From contig DASYWT010000096.1 of NCBI GenBank assembly GCA_035935775.1, positions 1-21,118 on the forward strand: a DNA stretch of 21,118 bases. The letters are read 5' to 3'. Position 1 is the first letter of the stretch. Every line of letters starts with the position of its first letter. The notes under the pieces were generated by a model that had not been told where the DNA came from, ran no database searches, and saw only the letters and a program-made list of their open reading frames with translations. The position numbers were made by a program, and so were the translations under genes. Below, piece after piece: positions 1 through 7,799 of the stretch. Source of the stretch: JAICWP01 sp035935775 (lineage in GTDB: Bacteria > Acidobacteriota > Terriglobia > Terriglobales > Acidobacteriaceae).

Positions 1-559
1 CAAGCTCGGCGCCGCGCGGCACTTCGAAGGGCACACGCTTTTCCGCAAGCGCGCGCTTGGCACGGACAATGCGCTGGGCAATCGTAGGTTCAGGAGCGAG
101 GAAGGCGCGCGCAATCTCGTCAGTAGTCAGCCCGCCAAGCAGGCGCAAGGTAAGCGCCACACGGCCTTCGGTGGAGAGCACCTGGTGACAGGAGATGAAC
201 ATCAGGCGCAGCAGGTCGTCGCCTACATTGTCGTCGAGTGCGGAATCCAGATCGGGCACAGCCATCTCTCGCGCGCCAAGGTCTCGGCCGAGCTCCTCGT
301 GCTTGCGCTCCAGGCGGGTGTTCCGGCGGAAGTGGTCAATGGCGCGATTTTTGGCGGCGGCCATGAGCCAGGCGCCCGGGTTGTCCGGGACGCCCGACTT
401 GGGCCACTGCTCGAGTGCGGCCACCAGTGCATCCTGGGCGAGGTCCTCGGCCAGCCCGACGTCGCGCACGATTCGCGTGAGGCCGGCGATGAGCCGCGGG
501 GATTCCATCCTCCAGACGGCGTCAATTGTGTGATGGGTGTCAGCAGATGCCACTGCCAC
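1..559 (-). CDS. ECF RNA polymerase sigma factor, ECF42-like (C-terminus off the left edge)
   Basis: Directs RNA polymerase to a small set of promoters. About 186 N-terminal residues are visible. The sigma region 2 helix reads IDAVWRMESPRLIAGL and continues through RDVGLAEDLAQDALVAALEQW to PGAWLMAAAKNRAIDHFRR. Sigma region 4 (LTLRLLGGLTTDEIARAFL, then IAQRIVRAKRAL) is followed by the start of the C-terminal extension, and the rest lies outside the window. No ATG precedes the conserved IDAVW block, so a GTG at 559 (or 553) is chosen; the in-frame ATG at 508 would cut into region 2. It lies 69 nt downstream of a DGPF-domain gene and has no promoter of its own in that gap, so it is probably read through from the promoter at 1080-1106. 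ECF42 sigma factors are known to be encoded beside DGPF proteins. The family is clear; the exact start is less certain. Confidence 0.88.
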   Translation of the reverse strand, partial: MAVASADTHHTIDAVWRMESPRLIAGLTRIVRDVGLAEDLAQDALVAALEQWPKSGVPDNPGAWLMAAAKNRAIDHFRRNTRLERKHEELGRDLGAREMAVPDLDSALDDNVGDDLLRLMFISCHQVLSTEGRVALTLRLLGGLTTDEIARAFLAPEPTIAQRIVRAKRALAEKRVPFEVPRGAEL

Positions 560-628
560 CCATCACACCATCTTTGATTCATCCCTGCAAGAGCCGGCCC
601 ATCCCCGGTTGAAGCGAGCCCGCTTGTC

Positions 629-1003
629 CTACTTCGTGGCAGGTGAGTCCCCCGGATCGTACATTTCCCGGACCTCGGTTTCACCTTCCCATCCCGGCCA
701 GTGCTGCTTGTGAAGTTCCATGAAGCGGACGGCTCCCTGGATGGCTTCTTCGCGCGAGTTCAGGTTAAATTCAGCGTAACCGCCGATAATTTCCTTGGCC
801 TCGGTGAAAGGCCCATCGGTAACCGTCACCTTCCCGCCAGCGAGCCGAACCCGGGCGCCCTGCGCCGTGGTCTTCAGACCGCCGGTTCCTACCATGGTGC
901 CCGCCTTGGTTGCCTCTTCCCCAAGTTTTCCGATGGCATCCATTAGCGACTTGGGAGGTGGACCCTGATTCTCAGCGTGCTTGACAATCATCATGTATCG
1001 CAT
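629..1003 (-). CDS. DGPF (YCII-related) domain protein
   Basis: A 124-residue cytosolic protein of the YCII-related / DGPF family. It has the ferredoxin-like N-terminal strand MRYMMIVKHA and the signature DGPFTEAKE at residues 63-71, followed by the usual IIGGYAEF strand. The biochemical role of this family is not established, although it is a recurrent partner and target of ECF42 sigma factors. The ATG is preceded by AAAGGAG at a good distance. A sigma-type promoter lies 76 nt upstream (1080-1106). The sigma gene follows 69 nt downstream, so the two probably form one transcript. The first of two DGPF paralogues here; the other starts at 1567 and shares the motif but has a longer C-terminus. 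Confidence 0.92.
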   Translation of the reverse strand: MRYMMIVKHAENQGPPPKSLMDAIGKLGEEATKAGTMVGTGGLKTTAQGARVRLAGGKVTVTDGPFTEAKEIIGGYAEFNLNSREEAIQGAVRFMELHKQHWPGWEGETEVREMYDPGDSPATK

Positions 1004-1079
1004 CGTAAGTCTCCTTTATCAATTTGGTTGTGAGCCGAGATTGTGCGGCCCGGCCGCCTCCTTTGGCTCTTGTGTATGC

Positions 1080-1106
1080 GTCGAACCAGGACACGCGAAA
1101 TCGACA
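1080..1106 (-). promoter_or_regulatory. ECF42-type promoter P1
   Basis: On the minus strand, TGTCGA (1106-1101) is followed by a 17-nt spacer and CGAC (1083-1080). As I recall it, the published ECF42 target motif is TGTCGA at -35 and CGA/TC at -10. It lies 76 nt upstream of the first DGPF gene and would also drive the sigma gene behind it. The same layout occurs at 1609-1635 and 2031-2058. Confidence 0.75.
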
Positions 1107-1123
1107 AGTCAGCCACGAACTTT

Positions 1124-1567
1124 TTAACTGCGGCGCGCCTTGCCTTTGTTCGCGCTTGCCTGGGCCCATACCCGTTCCTCCTGCTGCCTTAGCTCAGGAG
1201 TCAGAGCGGGGCAGAAGTCTTCCGCCTCGAATACCTGCCGAATCTCAATTTCCCCTTCGCTCGCGTGCGGATTGGGACAGCGCTTCACCCACTCCACTGC
1301 CTCTTCTATGGACCTCACCTGCCACAGCCAGTAGCCGGCGATCAGTTCCTTGGTCTCGGTGAAGGGGCCGTCTATGACCGTTCGCTTTTCTCCCGAGAAC
1401 CGCACCCTCTTGCCCTTCGAACTCGGCTGCAGCCCATCCCCGGCCAGCATGATTCCGGCTTTGACCAGTTCTTCGTTGAACTTCCCCATATCGGCCAGAA
1501 GCTTCGTACTCGGCATCACCCCTGCCTCTGAATCCTTAGTGGCCTTGACTATCACCATGACTCTCAT
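1124..1567 (-). CDS. DGPF (YCII-related) domain protein
   Basis: A 147-residue paralogue of the neighbouring DGPF protein. It begins MRVMVIVKATKDSEAG and carries DGPFTETKEL at residues 66-75, then the strand IAGYWLWQV. The last 35 residues form a charged tail (ELRQQEERVWAQ and so on) that the shorter paralogue lacks. The open frame extends upstream to 1642, but the ATG at 1567 matches the family N-terminus and has GAGGAGA just upstream; the longer version would begin upstream of the predicted promoter. A sigma-type promoter lies 41 nt upstream at 1609-1635. Molecular function is unknown; co-regulation with the sigma factor is inferred from the promoter. Confidence 0.9.
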   Translation of the reverse strand: MRVMVIVKATKDSEAGVMPSTKLLADMGKFNEELVKAGIMLAGDGLQPSSKGKRVRFSGEKRTVIDGPFTETKELIAGYWLWQVRSIEEAVEWVKRCPNPHASEGEIEIRQVFEAEDFCPALTPELRQQEERVWAQASANKGKARRS

Positions 1568-1608
1568 TGTTATGTCTCTCCTCAACATGCTCTCACTTCT
1601 ACTTTGAC

Positions 1609-1635
1609 GTCGAACAAGCGGCGGCCGGATCGACA
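1609..1635 (-). promoter_or_regulatory. ECF42-type promoter P2
   Basis: Minus strand TGTCGA (1635-1630), 17-nt spacer, CGAC (1612-1609). The -10 side reads GTTCGACG, identical to P1 (GTTCGACG). It lies in the 75-nt gap between the membrane-protein gene, whose stop is 7 nt upstream of the -35 element, and the second DGPF gene. Confidence 0.78.
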
Positions 1636-1642
1636 CCGCCAC

Positions 1643-1990
1643 TCAATCTTTTTTGACGCAACTGGCTGCAGCTTGCCCGGTGAACACATCTCGCGACAAA
1701 GCGGTTCCCGCCTTCACCAGCAGCAGCGGCCAGGATGTCAGGAACATGTGCTCAACCAAGCCACGTAAAAATTGCTGGTGGCTGGCGGCATAGGTCTGCA
1801 AAATCTCCGAAACCGACAGGATAACAGCGGGTAGCACGCCAAGCGCCGCCGAGCCGTTCGCGCCGAGCAGATGGGTCAGGCGGGCAATCTCCCCTGCAAG
1901 GTTCCCGTAAAGAATGAACATCCCCAGCCCGGCGAGAGCCGTGCCTGCAACTGATCTGGGAACCCAGGAATTTGTGTGCTGTCCCGCCAT
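1643..1990 (-). CDS. Small hydrophobic membrane protein, function unknown
   Basis: A 115-residue protein I do not recognise. Hydrophobic stretches lie at about residues 14-33 (VAGTALAGLGMFILYGNLAG), 47-64 and 82-97, which suggests two or three membrane helices with short polar termini. There is no cleavable signal peptide pattern and no catalytic motif is visible. The ATG is preceded by GGGAGGCGGAG, a good ribosome binding site. It is the most upstream gene of the sigma/DGPF cluster and has its own sigma-type promoter 40 nt upstream, so membership of the ECF42 regulon is a reasonable inference. A role in sensing or export would be speculation. Confidence 0.75.
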   Translation of the reverse strand: MAGQHTNSWVPRSVAGTALAGLGMFILYGNLAGEIARLTHLLGANGSAALGVLPAVILSVSEILQTYAASHQQFLRGLVEHMFLTSWPLLLVKAGTALSRDVFTGQAAASCVKKD

Positions 1991-2030
1991 CTCCGCCTCC
2001 CGCGCCGCTCTTTCCCGGCCTCACCTACTC

Positions 2031-2058
2031 GTCGAGCGGGGAAGGCCGAAATTCGACA
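2031..2058 (-). promoter_or_regulatory. ECF42-type promoter P3
   Basis: Minus strand TGTCGA (2058-2053), 18-nt spacer, CGAC (2034-2031). The spacer is one nucleotide longer than in P1 and P2. It lies 40 nt upstream of the small membrane-protein gene, the same promoter-to-start distance as P2 (41 nt). The position and sequence support a shared sigma factor. Confidence 0.68.
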
Positions 2059-2071
2059 GCAACCTTGTTTT

Positions 2072-3385
2072 TTAAGGTGTTGAGGAAACCGGAGCCCGGC
2101 GCCTGAAGAACTCCTCCTTGCTCATGGCGGCGGGAACAGCCACGTCGAAAAAGCCCACCATCATCTCGTTCCAGGTCTGCTCGCCCCACACCACCGTGGC
2201 GTTGGGGTCGGGATTGTGCGGGTTATTGGCGGAGTTGTCGTACCAGGCGATGGCCTGCAGCTTGCTGCCCGCTTTTAGAAAACGCGGCTGCGCCAGTCGG
2301 TAGCTAAGCTGCCAGTAGAAATCCCAATTCACTTTGAGCAGGGTTTCCACGCTGCCATCGGGCTGAACCAGGTTGTATTCGAAACGTTTTCCGCGCAGGT
2401 GCATGTGGGGAAAAAAGCTGAGCAGGGTGCAGTCGTGGGGCAGCGTGCCCTGGACTTCCACTTCAAAGTTGTCGGCATGGGGCGGAATGAGCAGCCCGTG
2501 GCGGTTCAATTGCAGCGTCAGCACGCGCTCCCGCGGTGCCTGCTTGGCGAAGACCAGACCGATGCTGGTCTGGTCGGTAGTGGCGTGGCCGTTGGTGGTG
2601 TAGTGCATCTGGAACACCAGGTCGGAGCCGGCGGGGACGAATTTGGCCAGGCCATCAGGCCAGCGGTCGGGCGAGCTGCCGGGGGCATACACCAGAAGCA
2701 GGTCGGCAGTGGTGAAGTGTGCGCCACGCCGGTCTTCGGGGTTGGCGAGAGCGCTGGGGGTGAAGGGAACTCCCACCGGCGCATCTTGCAGCCAGTGGGA
2801 ATGTGGCGGGCGAATGTAAACCACGGCGTGGTGCACGTGATCGCGTGCGCTGGGGCGGACTTCCGACATCTGTACCCACTTGTCCTGGGTGAAGCCGGTG
2901 GGAACGATTTCGTAGGTGTATTCCACGGCGCCATGCGCGGGAATAGAGACCGGCTTGGGCATGCGCAACACCATGTCAGGTTGGGGAATGTTCCAGCCTT
3001 CCGCCCAGCGCGGCGGTGGGGGAGCATCGTGAGGGTTGCCGGCCGGGGCGCCGCCTTTGGCCCAGGCGGAAAGCGTGGCCACCTGTTGCGGGCTCAGGGA
3101 AGGATCGTTGGCGAAATGGCCGCAGCAGGGATCGGCAAACCAGGGCGGCATCTTGCGGGTCATGACCGCCTGGCGAATGGCCTGGGCGAGCGGCTTGGTC
3201 TGTTCATAAGTCACGAACGGCATGGGCGCGATCTCACCCGGCCGGTGGCAGCTCTGGCAGCGCTGCTGCAGGATCGGCAGAACGTCGCGATAAAAAGTGG
3301 GGCTAGCTGATTGCGGGTGCTTTACCGGCAACAGGAAAGTCACCGCAAAACCACACAGACCGAGAAAACTTGCCAGCCGAAGCAT
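2072..3385 (-). CDS. Secreted cytochrome c / copper type II monooxygenase-like fusion protein
   Basis: A 437-residue exported protein. From the ATG at 3385, which begins a signal-like segment (LRLASFLGLCGFAVTFLLP), it has a haem c motif CQSCH at residues 43-47. Next comes MPPW at 79-82, which probably supplies the axial methionine. A C-terminal region resembles the two-domain PHM/DBH copper monooxygenase fold. The ligand sets expected there are visible: HVHH (183-186), MHYT with His261, HMH with His327/His329, and EMM with Met408/Met409. The open frame reaches 3436, but the extra 17 residues would precede the signal peptide. Proteins of this build are common in Acidobacteriota; substrate is unknown. 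The fused haem domain suggests electron delivery to the copper sites in the periplasm (inference). It is monocistronic and divergent from the glycosyltransferase gene. Confidence 0.85.
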   Translation of the reverse strand: MLRLASFLGLCGFAVTFLLPVKHPQSASPTFYRDVLPILQQRCQSCHRPGEIAPMPFVTYEQTKPLAQAIRQAVMTRKMPPWFADPCCGHFANDPSLSPQQVATLSAWAKGGAPAGNPHDAPPPPRWAEGWNIPQPDMVLRMPKPVSIPAHGAVEYTYEIVPTGFTQDKWVQMSEVRPSARDHVHHAVVYIRPPHSHWLQDAPVGVPFTPSALANPEDRRGAHFTTADLLLVYAPGSSPDRWPDGLAKFVPAGSDLVFQMHYTTNGHATTDQTSIGLVFAKQAPRERVLTLQLNRHGLLIPPHADNFEVEVQGTLPHDCTLLSFFPHMHLRGKRFEYNLVQPDGSVETLLKVNWDFYWQLSYRLAQPRFLKAGSKLQAIAWYDNSANNPHNPDPNATVVWGEQTWNEMMVGFFDVAVPAAMSKEEFFRRRAPVSSTP

Positions 3386-3475
3386 TGCTGACCATTGTGC
3401 CCCAGCACAGGAGTTTTTGCAGGAACGCCCATGCACCCTGTTAGACTCTTGATCTTATCTGCCTACCCCGAACTT

Positions 3476-3500
3476 TGTGGCGCGGGCGCCCTCGCCCGCG
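3476..3500. repeat. REP-like palindrome, copy 1
   Basis: TGTGG followed by a perfect 8-bp inverted repeat, CGCGGGCG (3481-3488) and CGCCCGCG (3493-3500), around a CCCT loop. A 25-nt stretch matches 13787-13811 with a single difference. It lies in the divergent gap between the cytochrome/monooxygenase gene and the glycosyltransferase gene. Confidence 0.8.
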
Positions 3501-3636
3501 AAAGGATTTCTCTGCGCGCTCTTCTGCTAACGCTTGCAGAAACTCCGCCTGCCCCAGCCAGAGACAACATTCGCGGCATGAAAATGGATCACAGTTAATG
3601 CGCCTTCGTTGCTCTTTGGGCGGCGCCCGGAGTCGA

Positions 3637-4677
3637 ATGAGAATCGGGTTGATCGCTCCACCCTTCATCAGCGTTCCTCCCAAGGACTACGGGGGCACGG
3701 AACTGTTTATTGCACAGCTGGCGGAGGGGCTACAGAAGCGGGGCCTGGAAGTGGTGGTCTATACCAACGGTGAATCCACGGTAGGCGCGGAGAAGCGCTG
3801 GCTTTATTCCGCCGCCCAATGGCCCATCAAAGCCGACAGCCACAATTTCCTGAAGGATGTTGAGCACAGCGCGTGGGCCATGCAGGACGCCGCTTCTTAT
3901 TGCGACCTTTTGCACGTGCATGCGGCCCCGACGCTGACCTACTCGCGATTCGTGAGGCTTCCCATGGTCTGCACCCTGCATGGGCCGCACGATGCGAAGC
4001 TGTCGGAAATCTATTCTCACTATGCCCGGGTGCACTACGTTTGCATCAGCGACTCGCAATGCCGTCAGGAATCTATGCCGCGCATGCGCACCATTCATCA
4101 CGGCATTGACTTGGCTGCGTATGACCTGCGTACAGAGAAGCAGCAGTACCTCAGTTTCATCGGGCGCATTGCGCCTATCAAGGGCGTGCACCTGGCAATT
4201 GACGTGGCCAAACGCGCCGGCATTCCGCTGAAGATTGCCGGCGATGTCCAGCCTGCCTTTCGCGATTACTTTGAGGCCAAAGTGAAGCCGGAAATTGACG
4301 GGCAGTTTATCGAGTACATAGGGCTGGCCGACCTGCGCGCAAAAAATGAGCTGCTGGGAAATTCCCTGGCCATGCTGTTTCCCATCCAGTGGAACGAGCC
4401 TTTTGGGCTGGTGATGGTGGAGGCCATGGCCTGCGGAACGCCGGTGCTGGCGCTTCCCGGCGGCTCGGTTGCCGAGGTGGTGCAAGACGGGGTTTCCGGT
4501 TACGTGTGCCGCTCCGTCCGGGAGCTTGCCAGCCGGGTGACGCAGCTCAATTTCGATCCCGCCGCGCTGCGCCGCTACGTGCAGGAAAATTTTTCTCTCG
4601 ACCGGATGGTGGGGAAGTATGTTGAGCTATACAGCCAGGCCGTGGCGGAATCGGCTGAGCACCGCGGGGCGGCTTAG
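3637..4677 (+). CDS. GT4-family glycosyltransferase
   Basis: A 346-residue retaining glycosyltransferase of the GT-B fold. The N-terminal domain starts MRIGLIAPPF with the glycine-rich loop DYGGTELF (residues 18-25) and contains HVHAAP and TLHGPHD. The C-terminal nucleotide-sugar domain has FIGRIAPIKG (174-183, with the Arg and Lys that contact the donor phosphates) and EPFGLVMVEAMACGTPV (254-270), the E-x7-E motif of GT4. The start at 3637 is chosen because MRIG is the usual family N-terminus and GGAG precedes it; the upstream open frame runs through a REP-like palindrome. Substrate cannot be read from sequence. Close members act on lipid- or polysaccharide-linked sugars, or annotate as sucrose/trehalose-type synthases. 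It precedes an AsmA-like gene by 88 nt, so an envelope role is plausible. Confidence 0.9.
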   Translation: MRIGLIAPPFISVPPKDYGGTELFIAQLAEGLQKRGLEVVVYTNGESTVGAEKRWLYSAAQWPIKADSHNFLKDVEHSAWAMQDAASYCDLLHVHAAPTLTYSRFVRLPMVCTLHGPHDAKLSEIYSHYARVHYVCISDSQCRQESMPRMRTIHHGIDLAAYDLRTEKQQYLSFIGRIAPIKGVHLAIDVAKRAGIPLKIAGDVQPAFRDYFEAKVKPEIDGQFIEYIGLADLRAKNELLGNSLAMLFPIQWNEPFGLVMVEAMACGTPVLALPGGSVAEVVQDGVSGYVCRSVRELASRVTQLNFDPAALRRYVQENFSLDRMVGKYVELYSQAVAESAEHRGAA

Positions 4678-4765
4678 GATGTTGGCCCCCGTCCCAAGAT
4701 TCGTAGATTCACTTCGCGTCATGACGACGGCCTGATTTAACGTCCAATCGGTTGAGTTTCTTTCG

Positions 4766-6316
4766 ATGGCCACGCAGCATTTCCCAGTTGACGATCTGCC
4801 GGGTACGCACCAAACAGGCGGAAAGAAATGGCTTGGGGTCGGCCTGATTGTGGTGGGGGCGATCGTGCTGGCGGCGATCCTGCTTGCCGTCAAGTGGCCG
4901 TTTACAAAGGAGCGAGTGATGCGGCGACTGCAGGAGGCGACCGCGGCCACGGTAAAGATTGGCGGCTTTACGCCGAAGTACTTTCCTCACCCTGGCGGCG
5001 TGGCGCAGCAGGTCACGTTCCAGCAGAAGCCAGGAGGACAGCCGCTCATGACGATTCGCACCCTTACAATCCGCGGCAGTTTCCTGGGGCTGCTTACCAG
5101 GCATGTTTCGATTGTTCGGGCGGAGGGCACGCACATTGTGCTGCCTGCCTTCAGTGCCGGTGAGTCTCTGGGAGGAAGCAACCAGAGCGGCAATGTGATT
5201 GAGCGACTGGTGGCGGACGGCACGGTTCTGGAAGTGCTGCCAAAAAATGCGCATGGGCATCCCACTCGTTTTCTCTTGCGGCAATTCCAATTGCACGGGT
5301 TAGGCGGGAGCCGCGCGCTCTCCTTTCAAATGGTATTTGAGAACCCTGAGCCACCGGGCGAAGTAACGACGAGCGGCAGCTTTGGGCCGTGGAAGAAGGG
5401 AAGCGCGGCTTCCACCCTGGTGTCCGGCCATTATGCCTTCAGCCATGCCGATCTCAGCGTCTTCCGGGGAATCAGGGGGATACTTTCCTCGGATGGAACC
5501 TTTCGCGGCACTTTCCGCGAGTTGCAGGTGCAGGGCGCCACGGACACGCCTGATTTCGAGGTGGCCAGAAGCGGCCACAAATTTCACCTGAGCGCGCAGT
5601 TCCGGGTGCTCGTAGATGCTACCAGTGGTGACGTCACCCTCCAGCAGGCAGCGGCCTTGCTCGGACGTACCACCATTGCGGCGCAAGGGCACATTGCGCC
5701 CCTGCAAAAAGGCCAGGGCAAGACGGCGTCACTCGACTTCACCGCTCAGGACGGGCGCATTGAAGACCTTTTGTTTCTGTTCGTAAAAGAACCGCGCTCA
5801 CCCCTGATGGGCGTAACCAGCTTCCAGGGCCACGTTATGCTCCCGCCCGGCCAGCAGCCGTTCATCCGCAGAGCAAAAGTCGAAGGCGAGTTCGGCATAG
5901 GCGGAGCCCGCTTCACTAGTCCCACGACCGAACAGGCGCTCACCGATCTGAGCCGGCGCGCGCTCGGCGAGAAGGACAAGGTTGTCCAGGACCCAGAGCG
6001 GGTGCTGTCTAACCTGCGAGGCAATGTGGCGCTCAATGATGGGGTCGCTAGATTTACCAATCTCAGTTTCGACGTGCCGGGAGCACGGGCGCAGATGCAC
6101 GGCACATATAATCTGGTGAACGAGCGCATCAACCTTCACGGGCTGCTGCGGATGGATAACAGCCTCGCCAATGCTACCTCCGGAATCAAGTCATTCCTGC
6201 TGAAAGCGCTCGGACCCTTTCTGAAGACGAATCACCGCAATGAAGTTCTGCCGGTGAGCATCACCGGGACCTACAACCATCCCTCCTACCACATATCGCC
6301 ACAATCGAAGAAGTGA
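4766..6316 (+). CDS. AsmA-like / DUF748-type envelope protein
   Basis: A 516-residue membrane-anchored protein. It has one N-terminal membrane segment at residues 23-42 (LGVGLIVVGAIVLAAILLAV) and no cleavage site. The remainder is periplasmic, rich in short beta strands, and of the AsmA/TamB style: the repeating layout of glycine- and hydrophobic-rich strands, the SFQGHVMLPPG and ERINLHGLL segments, and a closing LLKALGPFLKTNHRNEVLPV followed by SITGTYNHPSYHI are typical of AsmA C-termini. Relatives are thought to move phospholipids to, or organise, the outer membrane. The ATG at 4766 has no strong ribosome binding site, and no better start exists before the membrane helix. It follows the glycosyltransferase gene in the same direction. 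Confidence 0.82.
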   Translation: MATQHFPVDDLPGTHQTGGKKWLGVGLIVVGAIVLAAILLAVKWPFTKERVMRRLQEATAATVKIGGFTPKYFPHPGGVAQQVTFQQKPGGQPLMTIRTLTIRGSFLGLLTRHVSIVRAEGTHIVLPAFSAGESLGGSNQSGNVIERLVADGTVLEVLPKNAHGHPTRFLLRQFQLHGLGGSRALSFQMVFENPEPPGEVTTSGSFGPWKKGSAASTLVSGHYAFSHADLSVFRGIRGILSSDGTFRGTFRELQVQGATDTPDFEVARSGHKFHLSAQFRVLVDATSGDVTLQQAAALLGRTTIAAQGHIAPLQKGQGKTASLDFTAQDGRIEDLLFLFVKEPRSPLMGVTSFQGHVMLPPGQQPFIRRAKVEGEFGIGGARFTSPTTEQALTDLSRRALGEKDKVVQDPERVLSNLRGNVALNDGVARFTNLSFDVPGARAQMHGTYNLVNERINLHGLLRMDNSLANATSGIKSFLLKALGPFLKTNHRNEVLPVSITGTYNHPSYHISPQSKK

Positions 6317-6375
6317 ACGTTGCCCCAGCGTAAGGCAGGATAGGCCGTCGGCTAAAATCTGCTAATCTCGCGGGC

Positions 6376-7758
6376 ATGGAAAACCCCGGACCAGGCGCTG
6401 CCGCTCATCCCATGCCGCCGGTAAGCAGTGGAAAGCTCAACGCAGCCCTGATAAAGGGCACTATTGTCGGCGCGCTGGGCGGGCTGCTGTTCGGCTTCGA
6501 CACCGCGGTGATCTCCGGTACCACCGGCGCCCTCACCCGCGTCTACCACCTCAGCCCGCAACTGCTCGGCGTCACCGTGTTCAGCGCGCTGGTGGGAACA
6601 ATTTTCGGCGCCATGCTGGCCGGCTTTCCCGGAGAGCGCTACGGAAGGCGCGACAGCCTCCGCATTCTGGGCGTGCTCTACGTAGTTTCCGCCGTGGGCT
6701 GCGCCTTTGCCTGGAACTGGGACGCGCTGGTCGCCTTCCGTCTTATCGGTGGCTCGGGCATTGGCGGCTCCTCCGTGTTGGGGCCCATGTACATTGCGGA
6801 AATCGCGCCTGCCCGCCTGCGCGGCCGCCTGGTGGGACTCTTTCAGTTCTGCGTGGTCTTTGGCATTCTGCTGGCCTACTTTTCCAACTACCTGCTCGGA
6901 CTGGCGCATTTTGGCGAAGCGGAGTGGCGCTGGATGTTCGGCGTGGCTGCCATACCGGCCGCGATCTTCTTTGCTCTGCTGTTTAGCATTCCGCGCAGCC
7001 CGCGCTGGCTGGTGAAAAAAGGCCGGGTGGAGGAAGCGCGCACCGTCCTGTGCACCCTGGGTGACGAAAGTTGTGAGCAGAACCTGCAGGAGATTGTCGA
7101 GTCCGTTCACCTGGAGCAGCGCCAGACCCAGGAGCGGCTGTTTTCCCGCAAATTCAAGCTGCCGATTTTTCTAGCGGTCACCATCGGCATGTTCAATCAA
7201 CTCTCGGGCATCAATGCCATTCTCTATTACCTGAACGATATTTTTGCCCACGCTGGCTTCAGCCAGGCCTCCGCCAGCCTGCAGGCGGTGGCGGTCGGCT
7301 TTACCAACCTGGTGTTCACCGTGATCGCCATGTCGGTAATTGACAAGCTGGGGCGCAAGACTCTACTGCTGGTGGGAGCTGTGGGCACGGCGCTATGCCT
7401 GGGGGGCATATCCGCGATTTTCTTCACTGGCCATCACGAAGACAAACTGGTGTGGCTGCTGATCGGTTACATCGCATTTTTTGCCTTCTCCCAGGGAGCG
7501 GTCATCTGGGTTTACCTGGCGGAGGTTTTCCCCAACACCGTGCGGGCCAAAGGCCAGAGCCTGGGCAGCTTCTCGCACTGGTTCATGAATGGCCTGATTT
7601 CGCTGGTGTTTCCCATGGTGGCGGCGCGCTCCGGCGCCTATCCCTTCGTGTTCTTTTCCGCCATGATGGCGCTGGAATTCTTCGTGGTGCTGCTCATCTA
7701 TCCGGAAACCAAGGGCGTGACCCTCGAAGCCATGCAAAAGAAGATGGGCATCGCGTAG
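6376..7758 (+). CDS. Sugar porter family MFS transporter
   Basis: A 460-residue inner-membrane sugar:proton symporter-like protein with about 12 membrane helices. Sugar-porter marks are present in order: GGLLFGFDTAVISG (35-48), GERYGRR (86-92, the MFS loop 2-3 motif), GPMYIAEIAPARLRGRLVG (136-154), PRSPRWLVKKGR (206-217), NQLSGINAILYY (274-285, sugar-binding helix 7), a second conserved loop DKLGRKTL, VIWVYLAEVFPNTVRAKGQS (376-395) and PETKG (443-447). This is the layout of XylE/GalP-type transporters. The specific sugar cannot be read. The ATG at 6376 is used; an internal Met13 is an alternative. It is monocistronic, with convergent genes downstream separated by a dispersed repeat. Confidence 0.93.
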   Translation: MENPGPGAAAHPMPPVSSGKLNAALIKGTIVGALGGLLFGFDTAVISGTTGALTRVYHLSPQLLGVTVFSALVGTIFGAMLAGFPGERYGRRDSLRILGVLYVVSAVGCAFAWNWDALVAFRLIGGSGIGGSSVLGPMYIAEIAPARLRGRLVGLFQFCVVFGILLAYFSNYLLGLAHFGEAEWRWMFGVAAIPAAIFFALLFSIPRSPRWLVKKGRVEEARTVLCTLGDESCEQNLQEIVESVHLEQRQTQERLFSRKFKLPIFLAVTIGMFNQLSGINAILYYLNDIFAHAGFSQASASLQAVAVGFTNLVFTVIAMSVIDKLGRKTLLLVGAVGTALCLGGISAIFFTGHHEDKLVWLLIGYIAFFAFSQGAVIWVYLAEVFPNTVRAKGQSLGSFSHWFMNGLISLVFPMVAARSGAYPFVFFSAMMALEFFVVLLIYPETKGVTLEAMQKKMGIA

Positions 7759-7799
7759 CGTGATATTTCAATCTGCTTCGCTGGCAGCCAACTTCTTCG

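Noticed and set aside
223..684. A 153-codon minus-strand ORF overlapping the sigma factor
   Set aside because: It is out of frame with the conserved sigma regions, has no family resemblance and is an artefact of GC-rich codon use. The real sigma frame runs from 559 to the left edge.
2399..3310. A 303-codon plus-strand ORF antisense to the cytochrome/monooxygenase gene
   Set aside because: No recognisable domain; it mirrors the GC-rich third positions of the real gene, whose haem and copper motifs are unmistakable.
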